34,270 bases of DNA from JASGCK01 sp031430035 (GTDB lineage: Bacteria > Pseudomonadota > Gammaproteobacteria > Burkholderiales > Burkholderiaceae_C): NCBI GenBank assembly GCA_031430035.1, contig JANPAS010000134.1, positions 1-34,270 on the forward strand, given 5' to 3'. Positions within the stretch are counted from its first letter, which is position 1. Each line of letters starts with the position of its first letter. The notes under the pieces are model-generated. The model saw only the letters and a program-made list of their open reading frames with translations. It was not told where the DNA came from and searched no databases. This document shows positions 16,198-24,240 of the stretch, in pieces. The position numbers and the translations under genes are program-made.

Positions 16198-16217
16198 ATT
16201 CCCACGAAGGCGGGAAT
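16198..16217. repeat. dRS3-like 20-bp repeat (ATTCCC-N8-GGGAAT)
   Basis: ATTCCC, eight bases (acgaaggc) and GGGAAT match the neisserial dRS3 form exactly. Similar short REP-like elements are scattered through other betaproteobacterial genomes. It sits in the 52-bp gap between the LysE-type gene and parA and can form a short hairpin. Confidence 0.6.
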
Positions 16218-16224
16218 CCAAGCC

Positions 16225-16848
16225 TTACCCTATCGCCAACTTAACGCCAAAACCAATTAAAAATACACCCGCCAATTTGCCCAGAAGCCACATCCACACG
16301 GGGCTAGCGCGAAGCGTCTGTCCCGCGTAATGCGTGATAAGCACCACCGCAAAACAATACACAAACCCAAGCACAGCAATCGTTGCCGCCATCACACCAA
16401 ACGTCAAAAGCCCCAAGTGGCGCGCAGGATCGATAAACTGCGGAAAAAACGCCACATAAAACATGACCGCCTTGGGGTTAAGCAGTGTAATCAGCATCGT
16501 CTGCTTGAAATACTGCCCCGCCTGAATCTCTACCGCCAACCGAGCGCCCTGCTTGGCCAGCAACATCTTAAAACCGAGCCAAGCCAAATACACCGCCCCC
16601 ACAACCTGCAAGCCCTTAAAAACCAAAGGATTTGCTACCAGGGTAGCAGCCGCTCCCGCCACTGCCAGCCAAAGCAAAATTTGGTCTCCAACTAAAAGCC
16701 CTAAAACCGAAGCCAGTCCGCCACGCAAACCGCCCTTACCCGCCGAAGAAATCAGCGCCAAATTCCCAGGACCAGGAATAAAAAGCAATAAAACAAACGC
16801 CGCAACAAAAGCGGCGTAATTAGTTATTCCAGTCGTAAGGCCAAACAT
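16225..16848 (-). CDS. LysE/RhtB-family amino-acid exporter
   Basis: Inner-membrane exporter of 207 residues with about six hydrophobic segments. The family signature is clear: FIPGPGNLALISSAGKGGLR near residues 24-43, the GDQILLWLAVAG helix, the YLAWLGFKML helix, and LLNPKAVMFYVAFFPQFID in the middle. Substrates of relatives are homoserine, threonine, lysine or other amino acids; this one cannot be assigned. It starts 6 bp after the rsmG stop, so it is cotranscribed. Its presence between rsmG and parA is a recurrent arrangement in Burkholderiales, though no functional link with segregation is known. Confidence 0.93.
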   Translation of the reverse strand: MFGLTTGITNYAAFVAAFVLLLFIPGPGNLALISSAGKGGLRGGLASVLGLLVGDQILLWLAVAGAAATLVANPLVFKGLQVVGAVYLAWLGFKMLLAKQGARLAVEIQAGQYFKQTMLITLLNPKAVMFYVAFFPQFIDPARHLGLLTFGVMAATIAVLGFVYCFAVVLITHYAGQTLRASPVWMWLLGKLAGVFLIGFGVKLAIG

Positions 16849-16854
16849 GTGGGG

Positions 16855-17550
16855 TTAGTGTACCCGCATCCAAACGAGACAGCGATCTTCATTTAAACTG
16901 GGCACGTCTAGCGGTTCCACGTGAAACACAGCAATATTTTTAGGTAAATCTGCCGACTCAGTGACAGCCGTTTTCGCCTTCATCGCCATCCAAACACCCG
17001 TATCGGGCATCAATAGATTCGTGGTCAATCCCACAAAGTCTGAAAGCGTGGCAAAGGCTCGGCTGGTGATGACATCGAATCCGCCCTGCACATCGGCTAG
17101 CAGCATTTGCTCCACTCTTGCATGGATGCCGCGTAAATTAGGAAGAGCAAGCGCCAGCGCCGCCTGTTGAACAAACGCCGCTTTTTTGCCAACCGTATCC
17201 ACGCAAGCCACCGAAACATCGGGGCAACAAATTGCCACCACCACGCCCGGCAAACCCGCACCCGCGCCCACGTCTAATAGCCTGTAGCCCTTGCTGGTAT
17301 TGGCCTGCAGGCCATCGCTTAGACTGTTTAAATGTTTTTGTAGCGGCAAAATAACCGCCAGCGAATCCAGCAAATGATGCGTGAGCATTTCATCCGCATC
17401 TCGAATGGCGGTGAGGTTGTAGACCTTGTTCCACTTAGCAATCATCGCTACATAATCCAGCAATTGCTTTTGTTGATGCGCGGATAAATCGAGGCCAAGC
17501 TCCGCCAGTCCCGCCTGCAGTTTTTCCTCCAGCACCGCGCTCACCATCAT
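16855..17550 (-). CDS. rsmG: 16S rRNA (guanine-N7) methyltransferase RsmG (GidB)
   Basis: SAM-dependent methyltransferase that makes m7G527 in 16S rRNA; loss gives low-level streptomycin resistance in many bacteria. The 231-residue protein has an N-terminal helical part with KWNKVYNLTAIRD, then HLLDSLA, the SAM-binding LLDVGAGAGLPGVVVA, the DTVGKKAAFVQQ segment and SRAFATLSDFV. The start is one of two adjacent ATGs (17550 or 17547); the first overlaps the mnmG stop as ATGA, so translation is probably coupled. A parS-like site lies inside the gene at 16913-16928. Confidence 0.97.
   Translation of the reverse strand: MMVSAVLEEKLQAGLAELGLDLSAHQQKQLLDYVAMIAKWNKVYNLTAIRDADEMLTHHLLDSLAVILPLQKHLNSLSDGLQANTSKGYRLLDVGAGAGLPGVVVAICCPDVSVACVDTVGKKAAFVQQAALALALPNLRGIHARVEQMLLADVQGGFDVITSRAFATLSDFVGLTTNLLMPDTGVWMAMKAKTAVTESADLPKNIAVFHVEPLDVPSLNEDRCLVWMRVH
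16913..16928. promoter_or_regulatory. parS-like centromere site inside rsmG
   Basis: GGTTCCACGTGAAACA differs from the parS consensus TGTTNCACGTGAAACA only at the first base. ParB nucleation sites commonly lie within 10-20 kb of oriC and near parAB. Confidence 0.85.
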
Positions 17551-19544
17551 TCAACCAAGGCGGCGACTCTCGCCTTTTTCACTCGCCCTAACTGCCCTTT
17601 TTTAAGGTGGATCTGCAACAGCGAAATCGCGGCAGGCGTGACGCCAGAAATTCGCCCCGCAAGCCCAAGCGTCTCGGGTTTGAATTTCGCGAGCTTCTGC
17701 CGCACCTCAATGCTCAGCGCTGTCACTTCGGAATAATCAAAATCTGCGGGTAACTGGGTGTTTTCGTTTGCCGCAGCTCGCTCCACCTCGCCCTGCTGGC
17801 GCTCGATGTATCCCGAATACTTGGCTGAAATCTCGACCTGCTCAATCACCGATTTATCAAAGTCTGGCGCACCACCCGTCGCATCTAACTCGGTGGAAGC
17901 AAGACTTTCGCCATCGTTTTTGACCAAACTCACCAGCGCCGCGTAGCTCACATCTGGGCGACGCAGCAAATCTGCAAGGCGGTATTCGTGCTCCATCGAC
18001 TTGCCCAGCACACGCTCGGCTTCAGCTTTATCCATGTTTTTAGGGCTCACCCACGTACTGCGCAGGCGCTCTGTTTCACGTGAAACGGCATCGCGCTTTT
18101 TACAAAAAGCATCCCACTGCGCGTCGCCCACCATGCCGAGCTCACGGCCGCGTTCGGTGAGCCGCGCGTCGGCGTTGTCTTCGCGCAATTGCAAGCGGTA
18201 CTCGGCTCTAGAGGTAAACATGCGGTACGGCTCGCTCACGCCTTTGGTGATTAAGTCGTCCACCAGCACGCCAAGGTAAGCCTCGTCGCGCCGTGGTAGC
18301 CACGAGTCTTTGCCCTGCACTTGCAGCGCCGCATTCATGCCTGCGAACAAGCCTTGCGCAGCCGCCTCTTCGTAGCCCGTCGTGCCGTTGATTTGCCCTG
18401 CAAAAAAGAGTCCGCCAATTTGCTTGGTTTCAAAACTGGTTTTGAGCGAGCGCGGATCAAAGTAATCGTACTCAATGGCGTAACCGGGTCGCAAAATATG
18501 CGCGTTTTCTAAGCCCTGCATCGAGCGAACCAAGCCCAATTGAATATCAAACGGCAAGCTAGTCGAAATGCCATTGGGGTAGTACTCGTGCGTCGTCAGT
18601 CCTTCTGGCTCTAAAAAAATCTGGTGGCTTTCTTTGTCGGCAAAGCGGTTGATTTTGTCTTCCACGCTGGGGCAATAGCGCGGGCCCACGCCCTCAATCT
18701 TGCCCGTAAACATGGGGCTTCGGTCAAAGCCCGAGCGGATGATGTCGTGCGTCCGCTCGTTAGTGTGCGTAATAAAGCACGGCATTTGCGCGGGATGCAT
18801 GGCTTTGTTACCCATAAAGCTAAACACGGGCATTGGCGTGTCGATCACGCCGTCGTTGTTTTCCATGCCGTCACCGGGTTGGCGCAGGCATTTAGAAAAG
18901 TCGATGCTGCGTCCATCAATTCGCGGCGGCGTTCCAGTTTTGAGTCTGCCCTGCGGAAGCTTGAGCTCTTTCAGCCTTGCAGACAAGCTAATGGCAGGAG
19001 GGTCGCCTGCCCTACCCGCCGAAAAGTTTTGCAGGCCAATATGAATGCGGCCATCTAAAAACGTACCTGCCGTGAGTACGACCGTCTTCGCGGGGAAGCG
19101 AATGCCGCTTTGCGTGACCGCACCCGTGACGCGCTCCTGGCCATCCACGTGCTCGATCATCAAGTCATCACACGCTTGCTGAAAAAGCCACAAGTTAGGC
19201 TGATTTTCTAAACGATAGCGAATCGCCGCTTTGTAGAGTACTCGATCGGCTTGTGCGCGCGTGGCACGGACAGCCGGACCTTTGCTGGAGTTCAAAATCC
19301 GAAACTGAATGCCCGCTTCGTCGGTGGCAATCGCCATCGCGCCGCCCAGCGCATCGACCTCTTTGACCAAATGGCCTTTACCGATACCGCCAATGCTGGG
19401 GTTGCAGCTCATCTGCCCGAGCGTCTCTATGTTGTGAGACAACAAAAGCGTCTTTGCGCCCATGCGAGCAGCGGCAAGTGCGGCCTCCGTGCCTGCGTGG
19501 CCACCGCCGACCACAATCACGTCGAATATTTTTGGATAATTCAT
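17547..19544 (-). CDS. mnmG: tRNA uridine-5-carboxymethylaminomethyl modification enzyme MnmG (GidA)
   Basis: FAD-dependent subunit of the MnmE-MnmG complex that makes cmnm5U34 in tRNAs reading split codon boxes. The 665-residue protein begins with a dinucleotide-binding VVGGGHAGTEAA (11-22), then SHNIETLGQMSCNPSIGG with the conserved cysteine, KGPAVRATRAQADR, TAGTFLDGRIHIG and RLKTGTPPRIDGRSID. Further on are GPRYCPSVEDK and the C-terminal helical domain that contacts MnmE and tRNA. It is slightly longer than the E. coli protein (629), as usual in betaproteobacteria. Its ATG overlaps the kinase stop (ATGA at 19541-19544), and rsmG follows with another ATGA overlap. A parS-like site lies at 18072-18087. 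No promoter of its own can be seen. Confidence 0.98.
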   Translation of the reverse strand: MNYPKIFDVIVVGGGHAGTEAALAAARMGAKTLLLSHNIETLGQMSCNPSIGGIGKGHLVKEVDALGGAMAIATDEAGIQFRILNSSKGPAVRATRAQADRVLYKAAIRYRLENQPNLWLFQQACDDLMIEHVDGQERVTGAVTQSGIRFPAKTVVLTAGTFLDGRIHIGLQNFSAGRAGDPPAISLSARLKELKLPQGRLKTGTPPRIDGRSIDFSKCLRQPGDGMENNDGVIDTPMPVFSFMGNKAMHPAQMPCFITHTNERTHDIIRSGFDRSPMFTGKIEGVGPRYCPSVEDKINRFADKESHQIFLEPEGLTTHEYYPNGISTSLPFDIQLGLVRSMQGLENAHILRPGYAIEYDYFDPRSLKTSFETKQIGGLFFAGQINGTTGYEEAAAQGLFAGMNAALQVQGKDSWLPRRDEAYLGVLVDDLITKGVSEPYRMFTSRAEYRLQLREDNADARLTERGRELGMVGDAQWDAFCKKRDAVSRETERLRSTWVSPKNMDKAEAERVLGKSMEHEYRLADLLRRPDVSYAALVSLVKNDGESLASTELDATGGAPDFDKSVIEQVEISAKYSGYIERQQGEVERAAANENTQLPADFDYSEVTALSIEVRQKLAKFKPETLGLAGRISGVTPAAISLLQIHLKKGQLGRVKKARVAALVE
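18072..18087. promoter_or_regulatory. parS-like centromere site inside mnmG
   Basis: TGTTTCACGTGAAACG matches the parS palindrome TGTTTCACGTGAAACA at 15 of 16 bases. It is placed 1144 bp from the rsmG site. Confidence 0.9.
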
Positions 19545-21016
19545 CCAGCGATTTTAAAGGTCAATTGGGCACAAAGCCCCGCCCCCATTGGATTCGGTTG
19601 AAGCCCGAAGTCCGCATGCAGCAAGTCCGCATAGCGCGAGACAATTGCCAGCCCCAATCCAACCCCATGCCCGATCTCGGTTTGATTGGTGTTGGCCTGT
19701 GCCCAGCGCCCTTTTAGGCGCTCAACCTCGCTTTGGCTAAGTCCTACGCCGCCGTCGATAACGCGCAGTGTCACGGCATTGCCTTGCACCCCCACGGCAA
19801 CGGTGAGTCGATTGGGAGCAGACGAGCCAGCAATGGGCTGACCGTAGCGAAAGGCGTTGTCGATTAAGTTATCCAGCGACGCTTCAATCAAAACCTGATT
19901 GCCTAAAATTTGCGCCGGCAAATCCACGCCCTCCGCACCCAAATCGACCTGCAAGGCGTCGGCTCTTGGCAAGTGGCGCAGCACGACACTGCGCACGATC
20001 TCGCCCAAATGAAGCGCAGTGAGTGGCGCTCTATTTTCAGCCTCATCCGCAAAGGCAAGCGCTAACAACTGATCAATCAAATGACTGGCGTGATCGGTAC
20101 TAGCAAGCAGCTTTTTCATGCCCTGTTGCACAGCAGGATCTGCATGATTGGTGAGTACATGCTCTGCTTGCAGCCTAATATTGGCCAGCGGCGTGCGAAG
20201 TTCGTGCGCTACATTACCCGAGAACTCGCGCTGCGCCGTGATGCCGAGCTGCAAGCGATCGAACAGCGAATTGACCGCCAAACCCAAATGCTCAATATCC
20301 ATTGTTTTCGCATCTGCCGCCAACGACTCGGGGATGTGCTGCAAATCGGTTGCATCACGCTGCTCAACGGCTGTGCGCAGCGCAGACAGTGGCAACAGAT
20401 CTTGCGCCACACGGCGGCGAAGCCACCAAGCCAGCGCGGCGAGTAGTAACAACTGCGGCAGCAAACTCCACAAAAACAAGCGGCGCAGCATGTCCGTTCG
20501 ACTGGCTGTGGTTTGCGCCACCAAAATCGTATGCCTAGCGGGAGCGTCTCTCGTAATCGCGACGATTCGAACCTCTTTGCCCAGATAAATTCCGTCACGC
20601 CATAGCGGGGCCGCCTGCGGGACTTGCTGGGCGAGGCCCGCAGTGGCAGTGCTCTCAGACACCTCGCCAGATAAGGGCCGCAGGCCACTATGCCCCGCAA
20701 GCAAGCTACCATCTGCCCGCCAGACCGAGAAGTAAATGGATTCTGTCTGGTCGTACAAAACCGCACCCATTTCAGCATCCGTCAAACTCAAACTCAAAAT
20801 GCTGCGCCCTTGCGCATCCACACTGTTTGTACTTTGACTGTCACTTCTAACCTGCGCCGCCAAGGCGAATGCGTCGTCTAACAGCGCACGGTCATACGCC
20901 TGCATCGTGAAATATTGCGCAAGTCCAATAGCAAGTGCAGCGCCCAGTGCCCACGTTAACGCTAATGGCCATAGCACGTGTAATAAAAGATTTCGTCTAA
21001 GTGAGGGCTTGCGCAT
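19541..21016 (-). CDS. Membrane sensor histidine kinase (TctE/QseC-like)
   Basis: Two-component sensor of 491 residues. Transmembrane segment 1 (about 11-35) and segment 2 (about 180-198) enclose a periplasmic domain of about 145 residues like the 2CSK_N domain of TctE-type kinases. The HisKA motif NVAHELRTPLANI places the phosphorylated histidine at 271. The ATPase domain shows the N box DNLIDNAFRYG and G boxes IDGGVGL and GHGVGLGLAIVSRYADL. It overlaps the response regulator gene by 20 bp and the following mnmG by 4 bp. The adjacent divergent RND operon suggests that it senses a metal or another efflux substrate, but the periplasmic domain has no obvious His/Cys-rich metal site, so an organic-acid signal is possible. 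Confidence 0.93.
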   Translation of the reverse strand: MRKPSLRRNLLLHVLWPLALTWALGAALAIGLAQYFTMQAYDRALLDDAFALAAQVRSDSQSTNSVDAQGRSILSLSLTDAEMGAVLYDQTESIYFSVWRADGSLLAGHSGLRPLSGEVSESTATAGLAQQVPQAAPLWRDGIYLGKEVRIVAITRDAPARHTILVAQTTASRTDMLRRLFLWSLLPQLLLLAALAWWLRRRVAQDLLPLSALRTAVEQRDATDLQHIPESLAADAKTMDIEHLGLAVNSLFDRLQLGITAQREFSGNVAHELRTPLANIRLQAEHVLTNHADPAVQQGMKKLLASTDHASHLIDQLLALAFADEAENRAPLTALHLGEIVRSVVLRHLPRADALQVDLGAEGVDLPAQILGNQVLIEASLDNLIDNAFRYGQPIAGSSAPNRLTVAVGVQGNAVTLRVIDGGVGLSQSEVERLKGRWAQANTNQTEIGHGVGLGLAIVSRYADLLHADFGLQPNPMGAGLCAQLTFKIAG

Positions 21017-21692
21017 CAGGCCTCTCCTTTGCGTCCGCTTGGACGCGATAACCCAAACCGCGAACGGTCAAAATAGAAGCGCCAGTGCCTGTCATGCGCC
21101 GCCGCAAACGCGAAATAAACGACTCCAGTGCGTTGTCCCCCAGGGACTCGTCGCTGTCGGACAACTTATCTGAGAGCATGCGCTTACTGACGACACGCCC
21201 TACAGGCGACATGAGCTCGACCAAAACCTCAAACTCTCTGGTGGGCAACGGCCAATCAACATCGTCGCAATAAATACGCCGCTCTCGCCGATCTAACCTG
21301 AGCCGCCCGACGGTAACCACATCATCCGCACCCGCGCTGCGCCGCACCAGTGCGCGAAGCCGCGCCTCGACCTCGGCCATTTCAAATGGCTTGCCCACGT
21401 AATCGTCCGCGCCCGCGTCCAGCCCTGCAATACGCTCTTCAGTTCGATTTCTAGCCGTCAGCACGATCACAGGGGTTTTGTCGCCTCTGCTTCTTGCCTC
21501 GCGCAAAGCGGTTAGCCCAGACCCATCTGGCAAATTCAAATCCAGTAAAACGGCATCAAAGAGCTGCACTCGCCACCAATGCTGTGCAACAGCCACGCTA
21601 GTTGCCCCATCCACGCGGTGGCCAAGGCTTTGCAGGCTTTGTGTCATCACTTCGTGCAAAGCGGGGTCGTCTTCAATTAATAGGATTCGCAT
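20997..21692 (-). CDS. OmpR-family response regulator
   Basis: DNA-binding response regulator of 231 residues. The receiver domain has the acidic pair D8-D9, the phospho-acceptor D51 in LLDLNLPDGSG, T79 and K101. The winged-helix domain covers about 120-225 and ends with DNALESFISRLRRRM and ILTVRGLGYRV, typical of TctD/QseB/CzcR relatives. It is the first gene of the cluster running to parB and is transcribed away from the RND operon. It probably controls both directions through the direct repeat at 21722-21740. The partner kinase overlaps its 3' end. Confidence 0.95.
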   Translation of the reverse strand: MRILLIEDDPALHEVMTQSLQSLGHRVDGATSVAVAQHWWRVQLFDAVLLDLNLPDGSGLTALREARSRGDKTPVIVLTARNRTEERIAGLDAGADDYVGKPFEMAEVEARLRALVRRSAGADDVVTVGRLRLDRRERRIYCDDVDWPLPTREFEVLVELMSPVGRVVSKRMLSDKLSDSDESLGDNALESFISRLRRRMTGTGASILTVRGLGYRVQADAKERPDAQALT

Positions 21693-21721
21693 AAAAGAAA
21701 CAAGTTAAGCCTCTAGGGGCT

Positions 21722-21740
21722 TGGTCAGGCGCTGGTCAGG
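21722..21740. promoter_or_regulatory. Candidate response-regulator operator (direct repeat)
   Basis: TGGTCAGG occurs twice (21722-21729 and 21733-21740) with an 11-bp period, one helical turn, as OmpR-family dimers prefer. It lies in the 71-bp gap between the divergent regulator and efflux genes. A -10-like TAAAAC follows at 21751-21756, so the repeat would cover a poor -35 region. Confidence 0.55.
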
Positions 21741-21746
21741 TGGTAA

Positions 21747-21761
21747 GCGGTAAAACACCGC
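21747..21761. repeat. Short inverted repeat just before the efflux operon start
   Basis: GCGGT and ACCGC flank AAAAC and end 2 bp before the ATG at 21764. It occupies the place of a ribosome site, and no Shine-Dalgarno sequence is visible. Confidence 0.4.
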
Positions 21762-21763
21762 CT

Positions 21764-23047
21764 ATGAGGATACTCCACAAATTTCGCCGAGCGCTGCTAA
21801 CCAGCCTGCTATTTGCTTTTGGCGCTAGTAGCGCCGCTCACGCTCAGGTGGCTATCACGCTACCCGAGGCCTTGCTTGCGGCCACCAAAAACATCGACGC
21901 CCAAATCGCGAAACTGCAACTAGAGGGCGCGCGCGCCGATATGGTTGCTGCCAACCGTGCGCCGCTACCAACCTTATCCACCAGTGTGTCGCAAATCGAT
22001 TTGCAAAACGGTATCGGCGGCGGTACTAGCTTAGGCGAGAAGCGGATTGATAAAAGCATTGGCATCGACTGGGCCTGGGAGCGCGGCGGCAAGCGAACAC
22101 TTCGCACGAAAGCCGCAACTGAGGCGGCGAATGCGTCTGCACAAGATTTAAGTGAGGCGCTCATTGGGCAAAAACTAATTGCCAGCAGCGCTTTTTTTGA
22201 TTTGTTCGGTGCGCAAGAGCGCGCCCACCAAGTCGGCGCAATAGCCGAAAGCGCCAAGCTGCTGGCGGCAACAGCAGCCAAACGTTTGAGCGCGGGCGAT
22301 CTGTCCGCACAAGACGCGGCGCGTAGCAACATTGAGGCGCAGCGTGCGCAAAACGAGACCCTGCTAGCCGAGCAGGAGCGTGCCCGCGCCGAGCGAGCAC
22401 TCAATTTGGTTTTAAATTTAGGCCCACAAAAGCTCACCGCCCTTCACTCCGTTCGTTCTAAAATCGCCCCGCAGGCCATGCTGGATAAGGCCTCCAGCTC
22501 ATCCGACATCATCGAGCAGCGCCCCGATGTACTGGCCGCATTAGCCCGCACACTGGCTGCCAAAGCGCAACTGGATAGCGCTCTCGCATTGCAAAAGAAC
22601 GACATCACGCTTGGCACGGCGTTCGATCACTTTCCTGGCACATCGAATCGCTTGCTCACCTTTCGGATGCAAATGCCGCTGCAACTGGGCGCTTTGGGTG
22701 GTTATACATTTCAAGGCGAGATTGCAAGAGCGAGCTCACAACTGGCGATTGCCGAGGCCGCCTTAGACCGCGCTCGGCACGCGGCAAGCCTAGACGTGCT
22801 ACGCCTCACCCAAGAGCGGCAAAGCAGCGCGCTTCGCGCCGCCAACTATGCACAAAACATTACCTTAGATGCCAAACGCGTGGCGGATCAAGCGGAGTTG
22901 GCGTACAACAAAGGCGCACTCTCGCTGACCGACCTACTAGAAGCACGCCGCACTTGGCGCGCCACCGCGCTAGAGGCGATTGCCGCACAAACAGATTTTG
23001 ACAAAGCGCAAACCGCCTGGGATATTAGATTTAAACCAACACCATGA
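21764..23047 (+). CDS. Outer-membrane efflux channel (TolC/CzcC-like) of the RND system
   Basis: Outer-membrane factor of a tripartite efflux pump, 427 residues. The start at 21764 (MRILHKFRRALLTSLLFAFG) gives a proper signal peptide ending AHA|QVA; the in-frame GTG at 21740 would add eight residues ahead of it and fall in the operator. Mature sequence has LPEALLAATKNIDAQIAKLQ and long alanine-rich helices with two outer-membrane efflux repeats, ending in KGALSLTDLLEARRTWRATA, a typical second-repeat motif. It ends in an ATGA overlap with the adaptor gene. It is named by context; metal specificity is inferred from the pump gene downstream. Confidence 0.9.
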   Translation: MRILHKFRRALLTSLLFAFGASSAAHAQVAITLPEALLAATKNIDAQIAKLQLEGARADMVAANRAPLPTLSTSVSQIDLQNGIGGGTSLGEKRIDKSIGIDWAWERGGKRTLRTKAATEAANASAQDLSEALIGQKLIASSAFFDLFGAQERAHQVGAIAESAKLLAATAAKRLSAGDLSAQDAARSNIEAQRAQNETLLAEQERARAERALNLVLNLGPQKLTALHSVRSKIAPQAMLDKASSSSDIIEQRPDVLAALARTLAAKAQLDSALALQKNDITLGTAFDHFPGTSNRLLTFRMQMPLQLGALGGYTFQGEIARASSQLAIAEAALDRARHAASLDVLRLTQERQSSALRAANYAQNITLDAKRVADQAELAYNKGALSLTDLLEARRTWRATALEAIAAQTDFDKAQTAWDIRFKPTP

Positions 23048-24240
23048 AAAAAACGACGCTTGCTCTTTTAATGCTGGCCACACTAAGTGCCGCCTTGCTC
23101 TGTGCTTGTCAAGACGCCCCCGCGCCTAAAACCGAGTCGCCCGCGCCGATTGTGCAAAACAACCAATTGCGTTTTGCGCCCAATCACCCCCAACTCGCGC
23201 TGCTGGGCGTTACCGCGGCCACCGCATCACAATCCATCACGGTTGAGTTGCCCGCCAAGCTGGTTTGGAACGAGGACCGCACCCAGCGCCTGTATGCCAG
23301 CTTTGCAGGCCGCGTGAGCAGCATTCGTGCAGATATTGGTCAAACTGTGGCCCGCGGGCAAGCTTTGGCCGTTTTGGCGTCACCCGAGTTTGGCGGGGCG
23401 CAAGCTGAAACCGCCAAAGCTCGCGCTGATTTAGCCGTGACGCAAAAGGCGCTGGCACGTCAACGCGAACTATTTGAGGCGGGCATCATTGCCCGCAAAG
23501 AACTAGATAACACCGAAGCCGACGCGGCCAGAGCTAGCGCTGAGAGTCAGCGCGCCGAGGCAAAAACCAAACTCTATGGCGGCGCAAGTGGTGACGGCAT
23601 CAACCAGCAACTCACTCTGACCAGCAGCCTTGCGGGTGTCATCGTCGAGCGAAATTTAAACCCAGGCCAAGAGCTGCGCCCCGACCAGTCTGGCGTGGGC
23701 GTGCCGCCGCTGTTTGTGGTGTCAGACCCCAGCAATCTTTGGGTGCAAATCGACGCCAAGGAGGGCGATGTGGGCACATTACGCGCTGGGCAAAGCTTCG
23801 AGCTGGTTGTTCCCAGCCTAGGCAACAAAGTCTTCGTCGCCACGATTAAAACGGTGGGCGACTTTATCGACCCCGTCACGCGCACCATCAAAGTCAGGGG
23901 CGCGATTGCCAACCCCGAGCGCCTACTAAAAACAGAAATGCTAGGCACAGCACGTCTCACCCGAAAAATTGACAGCGGCGTTTTAATTCCAGCAAACGCG
24001 GCGCTTTTAAATGGCGCCAAACACTTCGTCTTTGTACAAAGCGCGGCGGGGGTCTTTGAGCCACGAGAAATTGAGCTGGGCGTCGAAGGCCCAAAAGTTG
24101 TTTTAGTGACAAAGGGACTTGCTGCGGGCGAGTCTGTCGTGAGTGAAAACACGCTTTTACTGGCGCGGCTTTGGCGTATGTCGCAAGGCCATGCCTCGCA
24201 AGCCATATCCAGCAAGGCTTCCGAGGCATCCAGCAAATGA
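23044..24240 (+). CDS. RND periplasmic adaptor (CzcB-like membrane fusion lipoprotein)
   Basis: Membrane-fusion protein of 398 residues linking pump and channel. The signal peptide ends in a lipobox-like L-C-A-C with the lipidated cysteine at residue 22, so it is probably an inner-membrane lipoprotein. The barrel-sandwich half GRVSSIRADIGQTVARGQAL is followed by an alpha-hairpin (about 118-180) with QRELFEAGIIARKELD, the second lipoyl half SLAGVIVERNLNPGQEL and the beta-barrel with FIDPVTRTIKVRG. It lacks the His-rich N-terminal stretch of some CzcB proteins. It overlaps the channel gene and the pump gene by 4 bp each (ATGA). Confidence 0.93.
   Translation: MKKTTLALLMLATLSAALLCACQDAPAPKTESPAPIVQNNQLRFAPNHPQLALLGVTAATASQSITVELPAKLVWNEDRTQRLYASFAGRVSSIRADIGQTVARGQALAVLASPEFGGAQAETAKARADLAVTQKALARQRELFEAGIIARKELDNTEADAARASAESQRAEAKTKLYGGASGDGINQQLTLTSSLAGVIVERNLNPGQELRPDQSGVGVPPLFVVSDPSNLWVQIDAKEGDVGTLRAGQSFELVVPSLGNKVFVATIKTVGDFIDPVTRTIKVRGAIANPERLLKTEMLGTARLTRKIDSGVLIPANAALLNGAKHFVFVQSAAGVFEPREIELGVEGPKVVLVTKGLAAGESVVSENTLLLARLWRMSQGHASQAISSKASEASSK

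Noticed and set aside
16173..16205. Longer parA start at 16205
   Set aside because: The AAAGAGAGAG ribosome site just before 16172 and the family N-terminus MAKIFCVANQKGG support the shorter form.
16225..16848. LysE-type exporter between rsmG and parA as a novel partition gene
   Set aside because: This placement recurs in Burkholderiales, and the protein is a plain RhtB-family exporter. No sign of a partition role is visible.
24171..24236. Longer RND pump start inside the adaptor gene
   Set aside because: RND pumps begin with the short N-terminal helix seen at 24237, and an ATGA overlap there matches the other junction of the operon.
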